A stretch of 64,000 nucleotides of DNA, taken from Rhodopseudomonas palustris (lineage in GTDB: Bacteria; Pseudomonadota; Alphaproteobacteria; Rhizobiales; Xanthobacteraceae). Numbering within the stretch: position 1 is the stretch's first letter; the number at the start of each line of letters is the position of its first letter. Location: positions 4,789,501 through 4,853,500 of the forward strand of contig NZ_CP041387.1 in NCBI RefSeq assembly GCF_007005445.1. The letters are read 5' to 3'. Below are positions 8,379-17,540 of this stretch, one piece after another. The translations under genes and the position numbers were made by a program. Below the pieces are notes generated by a model that saw nothing but the letters and a program-made list of their open reading frames with translations, was not told where the DNA came from and did not search any database.

Positions 8379-11300
8379 ATGAAGCTGTCGACCCGGCTGA
8401 CCCTCGCCATGGTTGCGCTGGTCCTGGTGACCACCGCGGTCCTCGGATTTCTCAATTATCAGAACGTGGTCGATCTGGTGGTGCCGCGGGCATTGATGCG
8501 GCTTCACACCCATGCACAGCTCAACGCGCTGCTGATCGAGACCTCGCTCAGAAGCACCCACGCGGACGCCGTCGGGGCGCAATCGTCCGCGTCGTTGCGG
8601 GACCTGTTGACGGCGCGGCGCGACAGTCTCCGAACCACCGGTCAGGAACCGCCGGATTGGCGTAAGCGGATCGAGGATCGGTTCGTCGGCGAAATGATTG
8701 CCAAGCCGAATTGCGCGATTCTACGCGTGATCAGTCCGGACGACGGGGGCCGTGAGCTGGTTCGGGTCGACCGGCTCGGTCCTGGCGGCGGCATTCGGGC
8801 GGTGCCGCCGGACGAGCTGACCCGCCGCGGCGACCGCGCATACTTCAAGGAAGGCATGGCGTTACCGCCGAACCGCGCTTCGATGTCCAGGGTCGAACTC
8901 AACAAGACCGCGACCGGGCTCGAAACCCCGCATGTGCCGACGGTGCGGACCATGGCGCCGATCGACGCCGCTGACGGCACCCGCCTCGGTCTTCTGGTGG
9001 TGAACACCGATTTGCGCGCGTTGCTGAACCGGATCCGCGAGAGCGCCGACGGCAGCAATATCATCTATGTCGTCAACAGCGACGGCGACTACTTGCTGCA
9101 TCCCGACCGGTCGCGCGAGTTCGGCTTCGATCTCGGTCGGCGCAGCCGCATCCAGGACGACTTCCCGGGCCTGGCCGAGCGGCTGGTCGCCGGCGCCGAG
9201 CCGGCCCTGGTGACCGATCGCAATGGCGAACGGTTTGGAGCCGGCTGGGATTGGGCCCAGCTCCCGCAGGGCCCTCGCATCGCGGTTGTCGAACTCAGAC
9301 CCTATTCGTCGCTGACCTCGGTGAAGACGGCGGTTCGCAATTCCACCATCGTCGGCGGCACGGTGGCGGTTCTGGTCGCGATGCTGATGGCGATCCCGCT
9401 GGCACGGTCGCTCACCCGGCCGCTGGTCCGGATCACCAATTCGATCGAGGCTTTCGCCAGCAATGGCGTGCCGGTCGAGGTGAAGTCCGGCGGTGGTCAC
9501 GAAATCGACGTGCTGGCGGCCGCCTTCACCCGGATGGCATCCGAATCCCAGCGCAAGGCGGCGGCGCTCGCCCGAGAGGTCGAGGAGCGCAGCCGCATCG
9601 CCGATGTCCTGCAGAACACCATCGACAACATGGTCGATCCGGTGCTGGTCGCGGATGCCCGCGGCATGGTGATCCTGACCAATCCGGCCGCGCGCGAGAT
9701 CTTTGGACAGTTGTCCGGCGTGGGCGTCCTCAACACGACCCGTTCGTTCGATCGGTTCGATGCCGACGGCAATCCGATGCCGCAGGACCAGTCGCCGCTG
9801 CTACGGGCCTATCGCGGAGAAACTATCGTCAACTTCGAATTCTCCGTGCGGCCGAACGGCTCCGGGCTGAGCTCCCATCTGATCGCCAACGGGCGACCGC
9901 TGCGCAGCGAAACCGGCGAAATCCAGGGCGCCGTGATGGTGTATCACGACATCACCAAGACCAAGAAGGCCGAGGACGCCTTGCGCCGCAGCCAGCAGAT
10001 GGCGCGTGCGATCATCGACACCGCCCTCGACGCCTTCGTGCAGCTCGATGTGCAGGGGCGGATTACGGATTGGAGCCCGCATGCCGAGGCGCTGCTCGGC
10101 TGGAGCCGCGCGGAAGCGCTGGGCAAGGACTTGGGCGAACTGGTCCTGGCACCCGATCGGAGCAGCGAGATCAAGACCGGATATCGACGGTTCATCGACG
10201 CCATCGAGCACGATATGGGGGTCATCCACGGACACCGGATCGAGGTCGAGGCGCTGCGCCGTGACGGCTCGATGATCTCGCTGGAAGTGTCGATGGCGGC
10301 GCTGCCGGTCGAGGGACGGTTCGTCGTCAACGCGTTCATGCGCGACCTGACCGAGAAGATCGCGTTCGAGGAGCAGCTCCGGCAATCGCAGAAGATGGAG
10401 TCGATCGGCCAGTTGACCGGCGGCATTGCCCACGACTTCAACAACATGTTGACGGTGATCACCGGCACCATCGACATCATCAGCGACGGCGTCGCCGATC
10501 AGCCGCATCTGGCGGCGATCGCCAAGCTGATCAGCGAGGCCGCCGATCGTGGCTCCGAACTGACCCGGCTGCTGCTCGCCTTCGCCCGCAAGCAGCCGCT
10601 GCGGCCGGATGAAACCGACGTCAACGCGCTGCTCGCAGGATTGCAGAGCCTGCTGCGTCCGACGCTGGGCGAGCCGATCGAGGTCGAGACGATGCTCGCA
10701 CCTGATACCTGGCCGATCTATGTCGATCGCGGTCAGCTCGAATCGGCGCTGGTCAATCTCGCCGTCAACGCCCGCGACGCGATGCCAAAGGGCGGCAAGC
10801 TCACGATCGAGAGCTGCAACGTCGTGGTGGATTCCGACCTCGGCAAGCGCCTCGGTGATCTGGCGCCTGATGACTATGTGATGATCGCGATCGCCGATAC
10901 CGGGTCCGGCATTCCGGAGGCGATCCGCAGCAAGGTGTTCGATCCGTTCTTCACCACCAAGGAGGTCGGCAAGGGAACCGGCCTCGGCCTCAGCATGGTG
11001 TACGGCTTCATCAAGCAGTCCGGCGGACACATCACCCTGGACAGCGAGGAGGGGCAGGGCACGACGTTCCGCCTGTACCTGCCGCGCGCGCGCGCCGAGT
11101 CCGACATCGAGGCGGAGCCGGCGATCGAGCAGAGTGCTGTCGGCGGCACCGAGACCATTCTGGTGGTCGAAGACGACGCGATGGTGCGCAGCTACGTCAA
11201 CGCCCAGCTCAAGAGCCTGGGCTACACTACGCTGTCGGTCGGCAATGCCACCGCGGCACTCTCGATCGGCGAAAGCGACACCGTGTTCGATCTGCTGTTC

Positions 11301-11591
11301 ACCGACGTGGTGATGCCGGGGCCGATGAACGGCGTTCAGCTCGCTGCCGAAATGGCCAAGCTGCGTCCGGGGCTGAAGGTTCTCTACACCAGCGGCTATT
11401 CGGAGAATGCGCTGATTCACAACGACCGGATCGATTCCGACGTGCTGCTGCTGTCGAAGCCGTACCGGCGCAGCGATCTGGCGAGGATGATCCGCCGTGC
11501 GCTGGCGAACCACGAGGCCGAGCCGTCGCGGCCGCCGGTGGCTGCCGAACCGGCAATCGCCGGCAAGGTCGTCTCGGCGCGATCGGTTTAG
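8379..11591 (+). CDS. Hybrid sensor histidine kinase (periplasmic sensor, HAMP, two PAS, kinase, receiver)
   Basis: 1070 residues. A membrane segment near 7-27 and a second near 321-341 bound a periplasmic domain of about 290 residues, probably Cache-like. HAMP (RSLTRPLVRITNSIEAFA) follows, then PAS domains near 415-535 and 550-660. The HisKA site is GGIAHDFNNML with phosphoacceptor His685, and the ATPase has DTGSGIPEAI and GTGLGLSMVYG. The receiver domain is at about 925-1040 with phospho-Asp976 (LLFTDVVMPG). The ATG at 8379, with AGGGG before it, starts the first membrane helix. There is no neighbouring response regulator and no output domain, so the partner is elsewhere. The ligand is unknown. 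Confidence 0.93.
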   Translation: MKLSTRLTLAMVALVLVTTAVLGFLNYQNVVDLVVPRALMRLHTHAQLNALLIETSLRSTHADAVGAQSSASLRDLLTARRDSLRTTGQEPPDWRKRIEDRFVGEMIAKPNCAILRVISPDDGGRELVRVDRLGPGGGIRAVPPDELTRRGDRAYFKEGMALPPNRASMSRVELNKTATGLETPHVPTVRTMAPIDAADGTRLGLLVVNTDLRALLNRIRESADGSNIIYVVNSDGDYLLHPDRSREFGFDLGRRSRIQDDFPGLAERLVAGAEPALVTDRNGERFGAGWDWAQLPQGPRIAVVELRPYSSLTSVKTAVRNSTIVGGTVAVLVAMLMAIPLARSLTRPLVRITNSIEAFASNGVPVEVKSGGGHEIDVLAAAFTRMASESQRKAAALAREVEERSRIADVLQNTIDNMVDPVLVADARGMVILTNPAAREIFGQLSGVGVLNTTRSFDRFDADGNPMPQDQSPLLRAYRGETIVNFEFSVRPNGSGLSSHLIANGRPLRSETGEIQGAVMVYHDITKTKKAEDALRRSQQMARAIIDTALDAFVQLDVQGRITDWSPHAEALLGWSRAEALGKDLGELVLAPDRSSEIKTGYRRFIDAIEHDMGVIHGHRIEVEALRRDGSMISLEVSMAALPVEGRFVVNAFMRDLTEKIAFEEQLRQSQKMESIGQLTGGIAHDFNNMLTVITGTIDIISDGVADQPHLAAIAKLISEAADRGSELTRLLLAFARKQPLRPDETDVNALLAGLQSLLRPTLGEPIEVETMLAPDTWPIYVDRGQLESALVNLAVNARDAMPKGGKLTIESCNVVVDSDLGKRLGDLAPDDYVMIAIADTGSGIPEAIRSKVFDPFFTTKEVGKGTGLGLSMVYGFIKQSGGHITLDSEEGQGTTFRLYLPRARAESDIEAEPAIEQSAVGGTETILVVEDDAMVRSYVNAQLKSLGYTTLSVGNATAALSIGESDTVFDLLFTDVVMPGPMNGVQLAAEMAKLRPGLKVLYTSGYSENALIHNDRIDSDVLLLSKPYRRSDLARMIRRALANHEAEPSRPPVAAEPAIAGKVVSARSV

Positions 11592-11856
11592 CAGGCCGTC
11601 GAGGACAAGCTCGCTGACGGGGGGCCCTTGCTCTGGTTGCCGAGGGTGCGGCTGCCCTGAGGGAGGGATGATACGCAGTTGACCGCTCGAGTGCTCAGGG
11701 AGCGTTTCGAACGAGGTCGAAGCCGGCTCATGTGACGGAAATGCGTCAAACAAATAACTCTGGCCCCGGATCTGTCACGGTCAGAGCAGACTCGCGTGCG
11801 ACGCCGCGCCCGCCGATCGCTCATTTCTGATCTGTGTCATCACGGCTTTGGCGCAA

Positions 11857-11877
11857 ATCAGCTTTGATCGAGCTGAT
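11857..11877. promoter_or_regulatory. Inverted repeat upstream of the hydrogenase operon
   Basis: Two 7-bp perfect arms, ATCAGCT (11857-11863) and AGCTGAT (11871-11877), are separated by 7 bases and lie 30-50 bases before the ATG at 11908. Position suggests an operator or activator site for the five-gene unit. The rest of the 316-base gap 11592-11907 shows no clear promoter pair, terminator or gene. Confidence 0.45.
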
Positions 11878-11907
11878 CGGTGCGAGCATACCCTGGGCGG
11901 GGTCGGA

Positions 11908-13908
11908 ATGACGCAGGTGGTGTACGGGGTCTGGGACGGAGTTACCTACGACTCACGAGCCGACGAGGGTGGCGAGGCACGGGCCACGGACTACGCGTTG
12001 GCAAATTTCGATGAGTTCGACGACGGCAATGCGATCCGCGCCTTCATCGCCGACCGCGGGTTCTTCGTGTTCGACCCGACGGTGTCGCTGGTCGATGCAC
12101 TCTATCACTACCTAAAGACCGTCGCCGAGCAGTCCTGCGGCGCCTGCACCCCCTGCCGGGTCGGCACGGTGTTGGTGCGGGATGCGCTGGACCAGATGCG
12201 CCGGGGGATGGATGCCGCGCTGACGCTCGACGACATCGTGATGCTCGGCGAGCAGATCCGGCAGACTTCGCTGTGTGGGCTGGGCCAGACCTGCGCGGTC
12301 GCGCTGCTGGCGGCGCTGCGGGAGTTTCGGCCGCGTGTCGAACGGGAGCTGGGCTCGCACCGGCCGATCCCGGCTCAGCACGGCATGGCCTACGTCACCG
12401 CACCGTGCATTGAGGCGTGCCCCTCCAAGATCAACGTGCCGCGCTACATCGACTACATCCGTGACGGCAAGCCCGAGAGCTCGCTCGGCGTCCTGCTGCA
12501 GAAATACCCGATGGCGGCGACCTGCGGCCGGGTCTGCGTGCGCTATTGCGAGCAGGCGTGCCGGCGTAAATTCGTCGACGAGGCGGTCGGCATCAAGACG
12601 CTGAAGCGCTACGTCGCCGACCAGCAGAGCGGTCCGCACGCGCTGAAATTCACCCGCGACATGATCCGCAAGCCGCTCGCCGACGGCATGCGGGTGGCGG
12701 TGGTCGGCGCCGGCCCGGCGGGAATCTCCTGCGCCTATCACCTGCTGCTGCGCGGCTATCACGTCGACGTCTTCGACAAAGCCAGCCAGGCCGGCGGCAT
12801 GGCGCAGATCGGCATCCCGAGCTACCGGCTGCCCAAGGATACGCTGGCGCTGGAGACCGACATCATTGTCGACCTCGGCGGCCGGTTCCTGTTCGATCAG
12901 CGCCTCGGCCGCGACTTCTCGATCGACGATTTGTTCGCGCGCGGCTACCGCGCGGTGTTCCTCGGCCTCGGCTGTCAGCAGGGCGCCCGGCTCGGCGTTG
13001 CCGGCGAGGACAGTGCCTACGCCGGTTACTTCAGCGGCATCGATTTCCTGCTCAAGGTTCACGACCACGTCGACGGCATCGCGCCATTGGCGCTGAGCGG
13101 CGAAGTGGTGGTGGTCGGCGGCGGCAATGTCGCGATGGATTGCGTGCGGTCGGCGATCCGCCTCGGCGCCGACAAGGTCCACGTCGTCTATCGCCGCACC
13201 CTCGCCGACATGCCGGCCGACCCGGCCGAGATCGAGGCCGCCCGCGCTGAAGGCGTCGAGTTCCATGTCCTGAGCGCACCGGCCGAGATCGTCACCGAGC
13301 ACGGCAAGGTCACCGGCGTGGTGCTGACGAAGATGCAGGCGAGTGAGCCCGATGCAGGCGGGCGGCGCTCGGTGAAGCCGATCCCGGGCAGCGAGACGGC
13401 GATGCGATGCGACGTGATGATCGCCGCGATCGGCCAGCAGGTCGAGGACGGGCCGCTGATCGAGAGCGACGGCATCGCGTTCGACCGCTGGCGCTGCGTC
13501 GCGACCGACCGGGTGCTCGCCACCTCGCGGCCCGGCGTGTTCGCCGGCGGCGATTGCGTCACCGGTCCGTCGACGCTGGTCTATGCGATGGCCGCCGGGC
13601 TGAAGGCGGCGCGCAACATCGATGACTGGATCCAGCGCGGCTCGGTGCGGTTCTTCAAGCGCTCGCGGATGCGCAAGCTGATCGCCGACAACCATATGAT
13701 GGCCAACGAGATCGTGGCGGCCCCGGTGCGCAACGCCTATCGGGTGCACAATCCCGAAATCGATCCCGAGCTGCGCAAGCACATGTTCGGCGAGGTCGAG
13801 CAGACCATCGATGCCCGCGCCGCCTATGCGGAGACCCAGCGCTGCATGCGCTGTTATCGCGTCTATTCCGTCGTCACCAAGCATCCGATCCCGGAAGGAG
13901 CGGCTTGA
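11908..13908 (+). CDS. NuoF-tail/GltD-like iron-sulfur FAD oxidoreductase (hydrogenase partner)
   Basis: 666 residues. At about 70-155 is the NuoF C-terminal [4Fe-4S] module (SCGACTPCRVGT and a later Cys in SLCGLGQTC). The FMN/NADH-binding part of NuoF is missing. Next comes the GltD-type double cluster region (CIEACPSKINVP, CGRVCVRYCEQAC). An FAD Rossmann motif (VVGAGPAGISCAYHL) and an NAD(P)H Rossmann motif (VVVVGGGNVAMDCV) follow, and the C-terminus has CMRCYR. The layout recalls SfrB- or glutamate-synthase-small-subunit-type NADPH oxidoreductases. It lies 4 bases before hydA, so it probably moves electrons between NAD(P)H and the hydrogenase. Cofactor preference is an inference. The ATG at 11908 is chosen over an in-frame upstream start because the recognisable protein begins there. 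Confidence 0.85.
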   Translation: MTQVVYGVWDGVTYDSRADEGGEARATDYALANFDEFDDGNAIRAFIADRGFFVFDPTVSLVDALYHYLKTVAEQSCGACTPCRVGTVLVRDALDQMRRGMDAALTLDDIVMLGEQIRQTSLCGLGQTCAVALLAALREFRPRVERELGSHRPIPAQHGMAYVTAPCIEACPSKINVPRYIDYIRDGKPESSLGVLLQKYPMAATCGRVCVRYCEQACRRKFVDEAVGIKTLKRYVADQQSGPHALKFTRDMIRKPLADGMRVAVVGAGPAGISCAYHLLLRGYHVDVFDKASQAGGMAQIGIPSYRLPKDTLALETDIIVDLGGRFLFDQRLGRDFSIDDLFARGYRAVFLGLGCQQGARLGVAGEDSAYAGYFSGIDFLLKVHDHVDGIAPLALSGEVVVVGGGNVAMDCVRSAIRLGADKVHVVYRRTLADMPADPAEIEAARAEGVEFHVLSAPAEIVTEHGKVTGVVLTKMQASEPDAGGRRSVKPIPGSETAMRCDVMIAAIGQQVEDGPLIESDGIAFDRWRCVATDRVLATSRPGVFAGGDCVTGPSTLVYAMAAGLKAARNIDDWIQRGSVRFFKRSRMRKLIADNHMMANEIVAAPVRNAYRVHNPEIDPELRKHMFGEVEQTIDARAAYAETQRCMRCYRVYSVVTKHPIPEGAA

Positions 13909-13912
13909 AGCG

Positions 13913-15772
13913 ATGTGCACGTCCGATCAAGTCAGCCAGTCCGCCCGCGATCCCAACGAAGCGACGATCTCGCTCTCGATCAACGGCGTCGCCTGCGCCG
14001 GCTTCGCCAACGAGACCATCCTGTCCTGCGCACGGCGCTACGACGTCTACATCCCGACGCTGTGCGAACTGGAGGACATCGATCACACCCCCGGCGCCTG
14101 CCGGGTCTGCCTGGTCGAGATCCTGCAGGCCGGCAAGGACACGCCGCAGATCGTCACCGCCTGCAATACGCCGGTGCGCGACGGCATGGAGGTGCAGACC
14201 CGCTCGAAGAAGGCGCGCGACATGCAGCGCCTGCAGGTCGAGCTCTTGATGGCCGACCATCTGCAGGATTGCGCCACCTGCATCCGCCACGGCAGTTGCG
14301 AGCTGCAGGATCTGGCGCAGTTCGTCGGGCTGCAGCAGAACCGGTTCTTCGACCGCGAGCGGACCGAGTCGCGCCCGGTCGATCAAAGCTCGCCAGCGAT
14401 GGTGCGCGATATGCGGCGCTGCGTCCGCTGCCAGCGCTGCGTCGCGATCTGCCGCTATCACCAGAAGATCGACGCGCTGGCGATCGAAGGCAGCGGGCTG
14501 GAGCGGATGGTGGCGCTGCGCGACGCCGACGGCTACCCGAATTCGGTGTGCGTGTCCTGCGGCCAGTGCGTGCTGGTGTGCCCGACCGGTGCGCTCGGCG
14601 AGCGCGACGAGACCGACCGGGCGCTGGACTACATCTGTGATCCTAACGTCGTCACCGTGGTGCAGTTCGCGCCCGCCGTACGCGTGGCGTTCGGCGAAGA
14701 GTTCGGTCTGCCCGCCGGCACCAATGTCGAAGGCCAGATCATCGCCGCCTGCCGCAAGCTCGGCGTCGACGTCGTTCTCGACACCAACTTCGCCGCCGAC
14801 GTGGTGATCATGGAGGAGGGCGCGGAGCTGCTGGCGCGGTTGAAGCAGGGGCGGCGGCCGACCTTCACGTCGTGCTGCCCGGCCTGGATCAACTTCGCCG
14901 AGATCCATTATCCGGACGTGCTGCCGCTGCTGTCCTCGACCAAGTCACCGCAGCAGGTGCTGTCGACGATCGCCAAGAGCTATCTGCCCGAACAGCTCGG
15001 TGTGCCCGCCGAGCGCATCCGGGTGATCTCGATCATGCCGTGCATCGCCAAGAAGGACGAGGCGGTTCGGCCGCAGATGGTTCATGACGGGTGGCCCGAA
15101 ACCGACCTGGTGCTGACCACGCGCGAATTCGCCCGGCTGCTGCGGCGCGAGGGCATCGACCTGAAGGACCTGCCATCGTCGCAGTTCGATCGCCCGTTCC
15201 TCAGCGCCTATTCGGGTGCCGGTGCGATCTTCGGCACCACCGGCGGCGTGATGGAAGCGGCGGTACGGACCATCTACGCGCTGGTCAACGGCCGCGAGCT
15301 GGACCGGATCGAGCTGATGCAGCTCCGCGGCTTTGAAGGCCTGCGCGAGGCGAGTGTCGATCTCGGCGGCCCGGTCGGCGAGGTCAAGGTCGCGATGGTG
15401 CACGGCCTCGGAGATACCCGCCGGCTGGTGGAATCGGTGCTGAGCGGCGAGGCGAACTACGATTTCATCGAGGTGATGGCCTGCCCAGGCGGCTGCGTCG
15501 ACGGCGGCGGATCGCTGCGTTCGAAGAAGCAGTATCTGCCGCTCGCGCTGAAGCGGCGCGAAACCATCTACAATGTCGACCGCGCCGCCAAGGTCCGGCA
15601 GTCGCACAAAAATCCCCAGGTCCAGGCGCTCTATCGCGAACTGCTGCAGGCGCCGAATTCCGAGATCGCGCACCGGCTGCTGCACACTCACTATGCCTCG
15701 CGCAAGCGGGAGCTGCAGCACACCGTCAAGGAGATCTGGGACGATCTCACCATGAGCACGATCCTGTACTGA
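13913..15772 (+). CDS. hydA: [FeFe]-hydrogenase catalytic subunit
   Basis: 619 residues with the full modular layout of large monomeric [FeFe]-hydrogenases. An N-terminal [2Fe-2S] domain (PGACRVCLVEI) is followed by the His/Cys3 [4Fe-4S] motif (HLQDCATCIRHGSC) and two [4Fe-4S] sets (CVRCQRCVAIC, CVSCGQCVLVCP). The H-cluster motifs are all intact: L1 TSCCPAWI (Cys321, Cys322), L2 MPCIAKKDEA (Cys377) and L3 EVMACPGGCVDGGG (Cys524, Cys528). The Cys before the L1 ligand and the SSTKSPQQ segment used for proton transfer in clostridial CpI are present, so it looks catalytic rather than sensory. By family it interconverts protons and H2 in the cytoplasm. Activity needs HydE, HydF and HydG, none of which is in this window. 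Confidence 0.95.
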   Translation: MCTSDQVSQSARDPNEATISLSINGVACAGFANETILSCARRYDVYIPTLCELEDIDHTPGACRVCLVEILQAGKDTPQIVTACNTPVRDGMEVQTRSKKARDMQRLQVELLMADHLQDCATCIRHGSCELQDLAQFVGLQQNRFFDRERTESRPVDQSSPAMVRDMRRCVRCQRCVAICRYHQKIDALAIEGSGLERMVALRDADGYPNSVCVSCGQCVLVCPTGALGERDETDRALDYICDPNVVTVVQFAPAVRVAFGEEFGLPAGTNVEGQIIAACRKLGVDVVLDTNFAADVVIMEEGAELLARLKQGRRPTFTSCCPAWINFAEIHYPDVLPLLSSTKSPQQVLSTIAKSYLPEQLGVPAERIRVISIMPCIAKKDEAVRPQMVHDGWPETDLVLTTREFARLLRREGIDLKDLPSSQFDRPFLSAYSGAGAIFGTTGGVMEAAVRTIYALVNGRELDRIELMQLRGFEGLREASVDLGGPVGEVKVAMVHGLGDTRRLVESVLSGEANYDFIEVMACPGGCVDGGGSLRSKKQYLPLALKRRETIYNVDRAAKVRQSHKNPQVQALYRELLQAPNSEIAHRLLHTHYASRKRELQHTVKEIWDDLTMSTILY

Positions 15773-15784
15773 CGGGGGCTCGTG

Positions 15785-16777
15785 ATGACTTCGCCTCAGC
15801 ACCCGCTGGTCAATCGTCGCGAGGTCGTGTGCGGCCTGGCGGCGCTGCCGGCGCTGGACTTGACGCGGGCGTTCGCGGCCGAGCCGCTGACGCTGTGGGG
15901 GATTCCGGCGACGCCGTCGGCGCTGTTCGTCCGCGCGGTGACGTCGGAGCGGCTGCAACAGATCGCGCCCGGAACGCGCTTTCAGCTCTGGAAGAGCACC
16001 GACCAGATGCGCGCCGGCATCGCGTCCGGACAGTTCCGGCTGTTCGCGACCTCGACCTACGCGGCCGCCAATTTCTTCAATCGCGGCGCCGGGACGCGGA
16101 TGCTGAACGTCGTTACCTGGGGCGTGCTCTACGTGATGGCCCGCGATCTGGCGATCACCTCCGTGGCCGATCTGGCGGGCCGCAGCATACTGTTGTCGAA
16201 CAAGAACGAGGCGCCCGATCTGCTGTTCCGCATGGTGCTGCGCTGGGCCGGGCTCGATCCGGACCGCGACGTCCGCTGCGAATATGTCGGCTCGCCGGGC
16301 GAGGCGGTGCCGCTGTTTCTCGCCGGCCGCAGCGACGTCGCCGTGTTGCACGAGCCTGCCGCGACCACTGCGCTGCTCCGCGCCAGGCAGGACGGCAGGC
16401 CGGTGTATCGGGTGCTGGATATCGCCGAACTCTATGGTCGCCACACCGGGCGCGGGCCTCGGATTCCGCAAGTCGGCCTCGCGGTCAGCCCCGAGCTGTT
16501 GAACACTCAGCCCGAGGTCGTCGCCGCCGTGCAGGCCGCTTGCGTCGAAGCAAGTAACTGGATCGCCGCGCACCCCCGCGAGGCCGCAGAGCTGGCCGCG
16601 CCGGCGCTCGGCCTGTCCGCCGAAGTGATCGCGGCGTCGCTGCCGCATGTCCGCCTCGACGTCGTTCCGGCGCGACAGGCGCGTGACGACATCGAAGTGT
16701 ACTTCAAGAACCTGATGGAGCTTGATCCCGGCATCGTCGGCGGCCGGCTGCCGGACGCGGCGTTCTATGCGGGGTAG
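15785..16777 (+). CDS. ABC transporter substrate-binding protein, nitrate/sulfonate/taurine (NMT1-like) type
   Basis: 330 residues. The N-terminus has a twin-Arg-like signal (NRREVVCGLAALPALDL) ending near RAFAAEP, so it is exported, perhaps by Tat. The mature protein follows the SsuA/TauA/NrtA pattern: TLWGIPATPSALFVRAV, a middle SVADLAGRSILLSNKNE and the YVGSPGEAVPLFLAGRSDVA region. It starts 12 bases after hydA, with the next gene overlapping its end, so it belongs to the hydrogenase transcription unit. The ligand cannot be read from the sequence. The family binds sulfonates, nitrate, bicarbonate, pyrimidine precursors and aromatic acids. Confidence 0.85.
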   Translation: MTSPQHPLVNRREVVCGLAALPALDLTRAFAAEPLTLWGIPATPSALFVRAVTSERLQQIAPGTRFQLWKSTDQMRAGIASGQFRLFATSTYAAANFFNRGAGTRMLNVVTWGVLYVMARDLAITSVADLAGRSILLSNKNEAPDLLFRMVLRWAGLDPDRDVRCEYVGSPGEAVPLFLAGRSDVAVLHEPAATTALLRARQDGRPVYRVLDIAELYGRHTGRGPRIPQVGLAVSPELLNTQPEVVAAVQAACVEASNWIAAHPREAAELAAPALGLSAEVIAASLPHVRLDVVPARQARDDIEVYFKNLMELDPGIVGGRLPDAAFYAG

Positions 16778-17540
16778 CGCGCGGATCTCGTGGGCCTGGA
16801 GCCTGGTCGGCATCGTGCTGCTGCTTGCACTGTGGGAGGCAGGGCATCGCGCATATGGGCCGCTGATACTGCCCAGCCTCGGCGACACCGCAGCCACGCT
16901 GTGGCGGATGATCCGCGCCGGGCAGGTCGGGCCGGCGCTGCTCGAGACCGCCGGCAATGCCGGGGTCGGCTGGATCATCGGCGTGCTGATCGGCTCGTGT
17001 GCCGGGATGCTCGCGGGTCTGCGCGAGGAGGCGCAGCGTGCGCTGCAGCCGGTCGCGATCATCCTGCTCGGGGTGCCGGCGATCGCCTGGGTGGTGATGG
17101 CGCTGCTGTGGTTCGGTGGCCGCTGGGCGGTGGTGGTGACGGTCGCCGCCGCCACCGGTCCAATGCTGTTCGCCGCGGCGCTGGAGGGCGTGCGCAGTCT
17201 CGACGGCACGCTGGCCCGGATGGCGCAGGTGTACCAGGTGCCGCTGTCGGCGCGGTTGACCGAGGTGTATGGGCCGCAACTGCTGAGCCATCTGTTCCCC
17301 GCGCTGGTCACCACGCTGGCGATGTCCTGGAAGGTCGCGGTGATGGCCGAGCTGCTCGCCGGCGCCGGCGGGATAGGCGATGGTCTGGCCACCGCGCGCG
17401 CCCATGTCGACACCGCAGAGACCATGGCCTGGGTGGTGGTCGTGGTCGGCGTGCTGATCGTGGTCGATGCCAGCGTGCTGCAGCCGTTGCAACGCCGGCT
17501 GTGGCTATGGCGCGACGAGGAGCGGAGCGGTCGCCGATGA
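16767..17540 (+). CDS. ABC transporter permease, SsuC/TauC-like
   Basis: 257 residues with about six hydrophobic segments and the BPD_transp_1 fold. The cytoplasmic coupling loop reads QVYQVPLSARLTEVYGPQLL, and a conserved late segment is MSWKVAVMAELLAGAGGIGD, as in sulfonate/taurine permeases. The ATG at 16767 overlaps the end of the substrate-binding gene by 11 bases. It probably forms a homodimeric channel with the adjacent ATPase. It lies in the hydrogenase operon, its distinctive context. Confidence 0.88.
   Translation: MRGSARISWAWSLVGIVLLLALWEAGHRAYGPLILPSLGDTAATLWRMIRAGQVGPALLETAGNAGVGWIIGVLIGSCAGMLAGLREEAQRALQPVAIILLGVPAIAWVVMALLWFGGRWAVVVTVAAATGPMLFAAALEGVRSLDGTLARMAQVYQVPLSARLTEVYGPQLLSHLFPALVTTLAMSWKVAVMAELLAGAGGIGDGLATARAHVDTAETMAWVVVVVGVLIVVDASVLQPLQRRLWLWRDEERSGRR

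Noticed and set aside
9801..11753. A 650-codon minus-strand frame over the sensor-kinase gene
   Set aside because: Arg/Gly/Ala-rich composition with no motif; the plus-strand kinase explains the region.
11864..11877. Possible FNR site (TTGAT) before the hydrogenase operon
   Set aside because: The second half-site is CTGAT rather than ATCAA at the right spacing, so only a half-match exists.
12112..13920. A 602-codon minus-strand frame opposite the flavoprotein gene
   Set aside because: No family-like sequence or ribosome site; it overlaps a well-supported oxidoreductase.
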